From NCBI GenBank assembly GCA_047921175.1, contig JBLRWQ010000046.1, forward strand, positions 1 to 25,513: a stretch of 25,513 nucleotides of DNA, written 5' to 3'. Source of the stretch: T1Sed10-7 sp047921175. Lineage in GTDB: Bacteria; Actinomycetota; Nitriliruptoria; Nitriliruptorales; Nitriliruptoraceae. The notes under the pieces are model-generated. The model was not told the DNA's origin, did not search any database, and was given only the letters and a program-made list of their open reading frames with translations. Made by a program: the position numbers and the translations under genes. Within the stretch, counting starts at the first letter, position 1. Each line of letters opens with the position of its first letter. Positions 1-5,334 of the stretch are shown here, in pieces.

Positions 1-2
1 TC

Positions 3-164
3 GTGGACGATCGCCTGCGGCGGCACGGCGCACCGGACCCCGGGCTGGTCCTGCTGGCCGAACACGGGCCCGGCGACACCGCCGAGGTGGTCGGGATCGC
101 GATCTGCCGTGCGGGCACCGAGGTGGCGGCTGCACGACCCTCCGACAGGACGAGGAGTACCACC
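3..164 (+). other. Open reading stretch upstream of, and in frame with, the DUF1295 gene
   Basis: This stretch is open to the left window edge in the same frame as the following DUF1295 gene. Up to about position 133 its third codon positions are almost all G or C, as in real coding sequence here; after that the bias weakens. No plus-strand frame has a stop between 1 and 165. It may be the N-terminal part of a longer DUF1295 fusion, or the 3' part of an upstream gene read through to the next start. I recognise no domain in it. The strong ribosome-binding site before ATG 165 favours a separate start there. Confidence 0.3.
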
Positions 165-953
165 ATGGCGATGTGGCAGGTCTGGCTGGTCGGGCTCGGG
201 ACCGTCTCGGCGATGATGGTGGTGACCTGGGTCGCCAGTCTCATCCGCAAGGACGCGAGCATCGTCGACCGCGTCTGGGGGCTCGCGTTCGTGGTCGCCG
301 CGTGGACCTACGCGTTCTTCGCGGACCCGCCGACGACGCGGACCTGGCTGACGCTGGCGCTGGTCACGATCTGGGGGCTGCGGCTGTCCGGCTACATCAC
401 CTGGCGCAACTGGGGCGACGGCGAGGACAAGCGCTACCAGGCCATGCGCCGGCGCAACCCCGACACCTTCGCGGTCCGCAGCCTCGTGACGGTGTTCCTG
501 CTGCAGGCCGTCCTGGCGTGGTTCATCTCGCTGCCGCTGCTGGCTGCGACGCTGTCGGGCTCGCCCGAGGGGCTGCTGTGGCTCGACTACGTCGCCGTGG
601 CCGTGTGGCTGGTCGGGTTCACCTTCGAGGCCGGCGGTGACTGGCAGCTGTCCCGGTTCCTGGCGGATGCGTCGAACCGCGGCAAGGTCATGGACCAGGG
701 GTTCTGGCGCTTCACCCGCCACCCCAACTACTTCGGTGACACCGTCGTGTGGTGGTCCTTCTTCCTACTCGCGCTCGCGACCGGGGCGTGGTGGGCGGCG
801 CTCGGCTCGTTGGCGATGACCTTCTTCATCATCAAGGTCTCCGGCGTCGCCCTGACCGAGAAGAACATGTCCAAGGGCGGCAGCACGCGCGAGGGCTACG
901 AGGAGTACGTCCGCCGGACGAACGCGTTCATCCCGGGTCCGAGGAAGCCCTGA
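165..953 (+). CDS. DUF1295 (steroid 5-alpha-reductase-like) integral membrane protein
   Basis: A 262-aa polytopic membrane protein of the DUF1295 family, related to the C-terminal domain of steroid 5-alpha-reductases and isoprenylcysteine methyltransferases. Visible signs are several hydrophobic helices (starting near residue 6), the mid-protein motif GLRLSGYITWRNWG, and the family signature GFWRFTRHPNYFGD near residues 178-191, followed by an Asn/Ser-rich amphipathic C-terminus. ATG 165 is chosen because AGGAG lies at 153-157, seven bases upstream; the frame is open further upstream. Family members are thought to reduce or modify lipid substrates with a nucleotide cofactor, but the substrate here cannot be told. 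In other actinobacteria such genes often neighbour cyclopropane-fatty-acid synthase genes, which would lie outside this window. The 100-nt gap after it holds a 10-bp palindrome at 970-979 but no convincing terminator. Confidence 0.88.
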   Translation: MAMWQVWLVGLGTVSAMMVVTWVASLIRKDASIVDRVWGLAFVVAAWTYAFFADPPTTRTWLTLALVTIWGLRLSGYITWRNWGDGEDKRYQAMRRRNPDTFAVRSLVTVFLLQAVLAWFISLPLLAATLSGSPEGLLWLDYVAVAVWLVGFTFEAGGDWQLSRFLADASNRGKVMDQGFWRFTRHPNYFGDTVVWWSFFLLALATGAWWAALGSLAMTFFIIKVSGVALTEKNMSKGGSTREGYEEYVRRTNAFIPGPRKP

Positions 954-1022
954 CGCGCGGCCTTCCCGGCCGGATCCGGTCAGCGGCGCGTCCTCGGCCC
1001 GGGACCGACAGGGGCGCTGCGG

Positions 1023-1028
1023 TACCGT
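1023..1028 (+). promoter_or_regulatory. Putative -10 box (TACCGT) for mec
   Basis: TACCGT lies 25 nt upstream of the mec GTG and matches the TAnnnT pattern found before most genes in this window. No good -35 box is visible. It would give a leader of about 20 nt containing the Shine-Dalgarno sequence GAGGAGGG at 1042-1049. Confidence 0.4.
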
Positions 1029-1053
1029 CACCTGCACCGGTGAGGAGGGTGCG

Positions 1054-1491
1054 GTGACCACGACGACGGGGCAGCAGCCTCCCTTCGTGCTGGACCAGGA
1101 GACCTGGGACCGGCTCGTCGAGCATGCGCGCTCCGACGCCCCCTACGAGGTCTGCGGGCTGCTCGGGCTGCACCCGGACGGGCGCATCGACCACTACCCG
1201 ATCGACAACGCGGACCGCTCCGTCACCACCTACACCATGGAGCCGAAGCAACTGCTCAAGGCGATGCGGGAGATCGAGGACGCCGAGCTCGGCCTCGCGA
1301 TCTACCACTCCCACACCCACACCCGGGCCTACCCCTCGGCGACCGACATCCGGCTGGCGGCCTACCCCGAGGCCACCTACGTGATCGTGACCCTGCAGGA
1401 CCGCGATCACCCGGAGATCCGGGCGTTCCGCATCCTCGACGGCCGGGTGACCGAGCGGGCCGTGATCGTCCCTGACCGGGAGGTCGTGTGA
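1054..1491 (+). CDS. mec: JAMM/MPN+ metalloprotease, Mec-like CysO hydrolase
   Basis: A 145-aa zinc metalloprotease of the M67 (Mov34/MPN/PAD-1) family. The JAMM centre is complete: Glu32 (in YEVCGLL) plus His85-x-His87-x7-Ser95-x2-Asp98. In M. tuberculosis the homologue Mec (Rv1334) hydrolyses the CysO-cysteine adduct to release cysteine, and related JAMM proteins such as QbsD trim C-terminal residues from ThiS-like sulfur carriers. Here cysO and cysM follow within 1 kb, which supports that role. GTG 1054 is chosen because GAGGAGGG at 1042-1049 sits just upstream. The stop overlaps the next gene's ATG by one base (TGATG), so translation is probably coupled. An additional His89 lies within the motif spacer. 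The cytosolic location is inferred from the lack of a signal peptide or membrane segment. Confidence 0.92.
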   Translation: MTTTTGQQPPFVLDQETWDRLVEHARSDAPYEVCGLLGLHPDGRIDHYPIDNADRSVTTYTMEPKQLLKAMREIEDAELGLAIYHSHTHTRAYPSATDIRLAAYPEATYVIVTLQDRDHPEIRAFRILDGRVTERAVIVPDREVV

Positions 1492-1859
1492 TGGCGTGGC
1501 CCGTGGTCGCCAAGACGGCGCTCAAGTACTCCCCGCTCGTGCTCGAGGCGGCTCGGCAGCTCGACCGGCAGCTGCGCCCGCACGTGCTCGCCTACGGCTC
1601 CGCCCGGGATGTCGGCGGCTACGTCGGCCGCTGGACCGCCGACGACGGGGTCCACTGGATCGTGTTCCCGGAACCGGACGCGGCGCCGCTCAAGGCCTTC
1701 CCGCCGCTGACCGTCGCGGAGCTGCACGTGGTCGACGAGCAGCTCGACCGCGCCACGCTCAAGCACCACACCGCCCTGCCGGAGGCCCGGGTCAAGGACA
1801 CCGGCAGTCGCATCGTCCAGGCGCCCGTGAAGCTGCTGAAGCGCGAGATGGACGACTGA
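1491..1859 (+). CDS. Unrecognised 122-aa protein translationally coupled to mec
   Basis: I do not recognise this protein. It is 122 aa, has no signal peptide or clear membrane segment, and appears cytosolic. The N-terminus (about residues 4-28) could form an amphipathic helix. The middle, from about residue 39, reads as a small beta-rich section with Gly and aromatic residues (GGYVGRWTADDGVHWIVF). The C-terminal 25 residues are rich in Lys/Arg. It contains no cysteine or known catalytic motif. The ATG overlaps the mec stop as TGATG, with GGGAGG about 8 nt upstream; a GTG three bases earlier is the alternative start. Codon use matches its neighbours, so it looks real. M. tuberculosis has no gene at this place between mec and cysO. 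Position suggests a partner of Mec or CysO, but that is inference only. Confidence 0.8.
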   Translation: MAWPVVAKTALKYSPLVLEAARQLDRQLRPHVLAYGSARDVGGYVGRWTADDGVHWIVFPEPDAAPLKAFPPLTVAELHVVDEQLDRATLKHHTALPEARVKDTGSRIVQAPVKLLKREMDD

Positions 1860-1876
1860 TCGCCGCCACCGCGGCC

Positions 1877-1893
1877 CCGGGTCGGTGACCCGG
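1877..1893 (+). terminator. Hairpin between the mec unit and cysO, possible terminator or attenuator
   Basis: A perfect 7-bp inverted repeat (CCGGGTC, GGT, GACCCGG) lies 17 nt after the stop of the preceding gene and just before a putative -10 box for cysO. There is no U-tract, so termination would be of the GC-rich actinobacterial kind. It could alternatively be a regulatory leader element or an operator. Confidence 0.4.
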
Positions 1894-1900
1894 TGGTCGC

Positions 1901-1906
1901 TACCCT
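1901..1906 (+). promoter_or_regulatory. Putative -10 box (TACCCT) for cysO-cysM
   Basis: TACCCT lies 45 nt upstream of the cysO ATG and immediately downstream of the 1877-1893 hairpin. It fits the window-wide TAnnnT pattern. No clear -35 box is seen. It suggests cysO-cysM can be transcribed separately from mec. Confidence 0.35.
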
Positions 1907-1951
1907 CCCGGTCCGACGATGAGACCGCTGCACGCCACCTCGAGGTCCACC

Positions 1952-2227
1952 ATGGCAACCGTCCGTGTCCCCTCCGTGCTCCGCAAGCACACCGGCGGTG
2001 CCGCCAAGGTCCAGGCTGATGGGGCGACCGTCGGCGAGGTGCTGCGGGCCCTGACCGCTGCCCACCCGGGGCTCGAGGAGCAGCTCTTCGACGGGGACAA
2101 GGTGCGCGGGTTCATCAACGTCTACGTCGACGACGAGGACATCCGCTACGTCTCGGGGCTCGACACGCCCGTCGATGCGGACGCCGAGGTGGCGCTGATG
2201 CCGGCCGTGGCCGGCGGCATGGCCTGA
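1952..2227 (+). CDS. cysO: CysO-like ThiS/MoaD-family sulfur-carrier protein with C-terminal GG-MA tail
   Basis: A 91-aa ubiquitin-fold sulfur carrier of the ThiS/MoaD family. In the M. tuberculosis pathway CysO is adenylated at its C-terminal Gly-Gly by MoeZ, converted to a thiocarboxylate, and donates sulfur to O-phosphoserine bound by CysM; Mec then releases cysteine. Supporting features are the short beta-grasp pattern, the segment GFINVYVDDEDIRY in mid-protein, and the C-terminal PAVAGG. ATG 1952 has GAGG at 1942-1945; an ATG at 1919 would add 11 poorly conserved residues and lacks a good ribosome site. Oddly, the diglycine (residues 88-89) is followed by Met-Ala, so it is not terminal. 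The tail would have to be cut off before activation, presumably by the JAMM protease encoded upstream. The stop lies 4 nt before the cysM start. Confidence 0.92.
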   Translation: MATVRVPSVLRKHTGGAAKVQADGATVGEVLRALTAAHPGLEEQLFDGDKVRGFINVYVDDEDIRYVSGLDTPVDADAEVALMPAVAGGMA

Positions 2228-2231
2228 GCCG

Positions 2232-3170
2232 GTGCGCTTCGGGGACATCGCGCAGGCGGTCGGCAACACCCCGCTGGTCGCCCTGCCGCGCCTGTCGCCC
2301 GAGGGCTACACGATCCACCTCAAGCTCGAGGGGCACAACCCGACCGGCTCGGTCAAGGACCGCGTCGCCGCGTACCTGATCGAGCAGGCGGAGCGGCACG
2401 GGCTGCTCGCGCCGGGCCAGCGGGTGCTGGAGCCGACCTCCGGCAACACCGGCATCGCCCTGGCCGCGATCTGCCGCGTCAAGGGCTACCCGCTGACCTG
2501 CGTGCTGCCGGAGAACACCTCGCAGGAACGCCGGCAGCTGCTGGAGCTGTTCGGTGCGGACATCGTCGACTCCCCGGCGAGCGAAGGTTCCAACGGCTCG
2601 GTGCGGGTCGCGCGGGAGCTGGCCGCGGCCGACCCCGACCTGTACATGCCCTTCCAGTACGCCAACGCGGCCAACGCGCTGGCGCACTACGAGACCACCG
2701 CCCCGGAGCTCATCGCCGAGCTGCCCGAGGTGGCGGCGTTCGTGGCCGGGCTCGGGACCGGCGGCAGCGTCACCGGCGTCGGCCGGCGCCTCAAGCGCTG
2801 GAACCCGGACGTCAAGGTCTACGCCGCGGAACCGGAGTACGGGGACCTGGTCTACGGCCTGCGCAACCTCGACGAGGGCTACGTCCCCGAGGTGCTCGAC
2901 CTCGCGGTCCTGGACAGCCGCATCAAGGTGAACTCCCGTCGGGCGCTCGCGGCGACCCGCCGGTTGGCGGACGTCGAGGGCATCTTCGCCGGGGTGTCCA
3001 CCGGGGCGTCCCTGGTCGTCGCCCAGCGGGTCTGCGCCCGGCTGCCGAGCGGCTCGCACGTGGTCGCGATGTCGCCCGACGGCGGCTGGAAGTACCTGTC
3101 CACCGGCGCGTACGCCCCCGGCGACGTGGACCGGATCGCCGATTCGCTCTCCGGGACCCTGTGGGCGTGA
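2232..3170 (+). CDS. cysM: CysO-dependent cysteine synthase CysM (PLP enzyme)
   Basis: A 312-aa fold-type II PLP enzyme of the cysteine synthase/CBS family. The start (MRFGDIAQAVGNTPLVALPRL over residues 1-21) lines up with the start of M. tuberculosis CysM. The PLP lysine is Lys42 in NPTGSVKDR, the substrate loop is TSGNTGIALA, a glycine-rich phosphate-binding segment GLGTGGSVTG lies near residue 175, and the C-terminal region reads GGWKYLSTGAY as in CysM. Family knowledge: CysM uses O-phospho-L-serine and thiocarboxylated CysO rather than free sulfide. Adjacency to cysO and mec supports that activity over an O-acetylserine sulfhydrylase. GTG 2232 follows the cysO stop by 4 nt without a strong ribosome site, so translation is likely coupled to cysO. 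The stop overlaps the next gene as GTGA. Confidence 0.95.
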   Translation: MRFGDIAQAVGNTPLVALPRLSPEGYTIHLKLEGHNPTGSVKDRVAAYLIEQAERHGLLAPGQRVLEPTSGNTGIALAAICRVKGYPLTCVLPENTSQERRQLLELFGADIVDSPASEGSNGSVRVARELAAADPDLYMPFQYANAANALAHYETTAPELIAELPEVAAFVAGLGTGGSVTGVGRRLKRWNPDVKVYAAEPEYGDLVYGLRNLDEGYVPEVLDLAVLDSRIKVNSRRALAATRRLADVEGIFAGVSTGASLVVAQRVCARLPSGSHVVAMSPDGGWKYLSTGAYAPGDVDRIADSLSGTLWA

Positions 3171-3946
3171 CGGTCACGCTCACCGTCCTCGGCTCGGCCG
3201 GCTCCCACACCGGCGCGGGCCGGCTGTGCTCCGGGTACCTCCTGGAGGCCGAGGGCTGCACCCTGCTGCTCGACGCCGGGAACGGAGCCACCGCCAACCT
3301 CCAGCGCACCCACCGGCTGACCGACCTCGATGCGGTCGTGATCAGCCACCGGCACGTCGACCACTGCATCGATCTGATCGGCGCCTACTACAACCTGCGC
3401 TTCGATCCCACCTCCGCCGGTCGGCTGCCGCTGTACGCCGCCGCCGAGGTCCATGACCTGCTCACCGGGCTGCTGTCCGGCGACTCGCCCATGTCCTTCG
3501 ATGACGTCTTCGCCCACCGCGAGGTCGGCCACGGCGACGAGGTGGTGGTCGGCCCGGCCCGGCTCCGCTTCGCTCGGAGCGTGCATCCCGTCCCGACGGT
3601 CTCCACCCGGATCGAGGTAGCAGGCTGCACGGTCGTCTACTCGGGCGATTCGGCGGGCGGCCCGGACCTCGTCGAGATCGCCCGTGACGCCGACCTGTTC
3701 CTGTGCGAGGCGACCTGGGCCGGCGACCCGGCGAGCTATCCGCCGGATATCCACCTCACCGGCGAGCAGGCCGGTGCCGTCGCCGCCGAGGCCGGCGTCG
3801 CCCGCCTCGTGCTGACCCACATCGCCGGTGGGACCGACCGGGCCGCGGTGCTGGCGGAGGCACGGGCGGCCTTCGGCGGGCCGGTGGACCTCGCCGAGGA
3901 CCTGGTGCGCTACGAGGTCGTGCCCGGCGACCTCGTAGCGCCGTAG
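3167..3946 (+). CDS. MBL-fold metallo-hydrolase, Rv1339-like cyclic-nucleotide phosphodiesterase candidate
   Basis: A 259-aa metallo-beta-lactamase-fold hydrolase. Metal-binding residues are visible as His61-x-His63-x-Asp65-His66 (SHRHVDH), a later His in RSVHPVPT, Asp in YSGDSAGG, and a final His in LVLTHIAGG. The layout is that of the RNase Z-like/phosphodiesterase branch. The M. tuberculosis protein at the same place before rph, Rv1339, has been reported as an atypical class II cAMP phosphodiesterase; transfer of that activity here rests on family resemblance and position. GTG 3167 is chosen because it makes a 4-base GTGA overlap with the cysM stop; GTG 3161 is a two-codon-longer alternative. 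The stop TAG at 3944-3946 is part of a putative -10 box for rph. Confidence 0.88.
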   Translation: MTVTLTVLGSAGSHTGAGRLCSGYLLEAEGCTLLLDAGNGATANLQRTHRLTDLDAVVISHRHVDHCIDLIGAYYNLRFDPTSAGRLPLYAAAEVHDLLTGLLSGDSPMSFDDVFAHREVGHGDEVVVGPARLRFARSVHPVPTVSTRIEVAGCTVVYSGDSAGGPDLVEIARDADLFLCEATWAGDPASYPPDIHLTGEQAGAVAAEAGVARLVLTHIAGGTDRAAVLAEARAAFGGPVDLAEDLVRYEVVPGDLVAP

Positions 3947-3949
3947 CCT
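3944..3949 (+). promoter_or_regulatory. Putative -10 box (TAGCCT) for rph-rdgB-ABC
   Basis: TAGCCT overlaps the stop codon of the MBL gene and lies 24 nt before the rph ATG. It fits the recurrent hexamer pattern of this window. A clear -35 is lacking. It would allow rph, rdgB and the ABC gene to be transcribed apart from cysM. Confidence 0.4.
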
Positions 3950-3973
3950 GCCGCCCCCGACCAGGAGCCCTCC

Positions 3974-4705
3974 ATGCCCCGCGCCGACGGCCGCCGTGCC
4001 GACGAGCTGCGCCCCGTCCACCTCGTCCCCGATGCGCAGCGCCACCCGGCCGGCTCCGCCCTGGCCCGCTTCGGCGGGACCCACGTGCTGTGCGCCGCGT
4101 CGGTGGAGGACGGCTCGCCGCCCTTCCGCCGGGACGGGGGCTGGGTCACCGCGGAGTACGCGATGCTGCCCGGCTCCACCGACCGACGTGCCCGGCGGGA
4201 CCGCTCCGGGCCGTCCGGTCGGGCCAAGGAGATCGAGCGGCTGATCGGCCGCAGCCTGCGGGCCGTCGTCGACCTCGACGCGATGGACGAGCTGACGGTC
4301 ACCGTCGACTGCGACGTGCTGGAGGCCGACGGCGGGACCCGCACCGCGGCGATCACCGGTGGTTGGGTCGCGCTCGCCCGGGCCCTGGCCGCCACCGGGC
4401 AGGAGCACGCGTTGACCGGCCAGGTCGCCGCGATCTCCGTCGGTGTGATCGACGGCGAGCCCCGGCTCGACCTGCCCTACGAGGAGGACGTCCGCGCCGA
4501 GGTGGACATGAACGTGGTGGCCACCGCCGACGGCCGGCTGGTCGAGGTCCAGGGCACCGCTGAGGGCGCGCCCTTCGAGCGTGCCGCGCTGGACGCGCTG
4601 CTCGACCTCGCGCTGGCGGGCTGCGAGGAGCTGTTCCGCCTCCAGCGCGCGGCCGTGGACGCCCCGCGAGGTGGACCGGCCGCGCCCCTGGTGGGCGGCG
4701 CGTGA
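3974..4705 (+). CDS. rph: Ribonuclease PH
   Basis: A 243-aa RNase PH, the phosphorolytic 3'-to-5' exoribonuclease that trims tRNA 3' ends and works as a hexamer in the cytosol. Evidence includes the N-terminal RADGRRADELRPVHL, the FGGTHVLCAASVEDGSPPF strand, GWVTAEYAMLPGST, the arginine-rich RRARRDRSGPSGRAKEIERLIGRSLRA split across residues 75-101 (phosphate and RNA-binding region), and CDVLEADGGTRTAAITGGWVAL in the middle. The length is typical. ATG 3974 has AGGAG at 3963-3967. The stop overlaps the rdgB start as GTGA, the common actinobacterial rph-rdgB pairing. The C-terminal 25 residues are Ala/Gly/Pro-rich and probably unstructured. Confidence 0.95.
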   Translation: MPRADGRRADELRPVHLVPDAQRHPAGSALARFGGTHVLCAASVEDGSPPFRRDGGWVTAEYAMLPGSTDRRARRDRSGPSGRAKEIERLIGRSLRAVVDLDAMDELTVTVDCDVLEADGGTRTAAITGGWVALARALAATGQEHALTGQVAAISVGVIDGEPRLDLPYEEDVRAEVDMNVVATADGRLVEVQGTAEGAPFERAALDALLDLALAGCEELFRLQRAAVDAPRGGPAAPLVGGA

Positions 4706-5334
4706 GCGCGCTGCCGCAGGTGGTCGTCGCCACCGCCAACCCCCACAAGCTGGCCGAGATCCACGCCATCCTGGCCGCCGCCGGTGTCGAGCTGGACCTC
4801 GTCCCGATGACCGCGCTGGGGGTGGCCTCCCCGGTCGAGGACGGCGAGACCTTCGCGGCCAACGCACTGCTCAAGGCCCGTGCCTGCGCCCAGGCGACGG
4901 GGCTGCCGGCGATCGCGGACGACTCCGGCATCGAGGTGGATGCGCTCGACGGGGCCCCCGGGGTCTACAGCGCCCGGTACGCCGGCGAGGACGGCGACGA
5001 CGACGCGAACAACGCGAAGCTCCTGGCCGCGGTCGCCGACGTGCCGGCTGCGCAGCGCACCGCCCGGTTCGTGTGCGTGGCCGCGGCGGTCACCCCCGAC
5101 GGCACCGAGGTGGTGGTCCGGGGCGAGATGCCGGGCCGGGTCGTCGACGAGCTCCGGGGCGGGCAGGGGTTCGGCTACGACCCGCTGTTCGTGGCCGACG
5201 CCACCGGCGACGGCCGGACCAACGGCGAGCTGTCCCCGGTCGAGAAGGACGCGATCAGCCACCGCGGGGCGGCCTTCCGGGCACTGGCCGCCGAGCTGCC
5301 GACCCTGCTGGCCCGCAGCACCACGGGCTCGTGA
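4702..5334 (+). CDS. rdgB: XTP/dITP diphosphatase (Ham1/RdgB)
   Basis: A 210-aa Ham1-family pyrophosphatase that removes ITP, dITP and XTP from the nucleotide pool. Diagnostic motifs are VVVATANPHKLAEI at the N-terminus (SerThr-x-Asn-x-x-Lys region), ADDSGIEVDALDGAPGVYSA with the catalytic Asp, GFGYDPLF, and the nucleobase-binding SHRGAAFRAL. One motif usually reading MxxEEKxxxSHR appears as LSPVEKDAISHR, within normal variation. GTG 4702 makes a 4-base overlap with rph, so the two are translationally coupled. Its own stop overlaps the start of the ABC exporter in the same GTGA fashion. Confidence 0.95.
   Translation: MSALPQVVVATANPHKLAEIHAILAAAGVELDLVPMTALGVASPVEDGETFAANALLKARACAQATGLPAIADDSGIEVDALDGAPGVYSARYAGEDGDDDANNAKLLAAVADVPAAQRTARFVCVAAAVTPDGTEVVVRGEMPGRVVDELRGGQGFGYDPLFVADATGDGRTNGELSPVEKDAISHRGAAFRALAAELPTLLARSTTGS

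Noticed and set aside
970..979. A 10-bp palindrome CCGGATCCGG after the DUF1295 gene
   Set aside because: It has no loop and no U-tract, and such GC palindromes are frequent in this DNA, so I do not call it a terminator.
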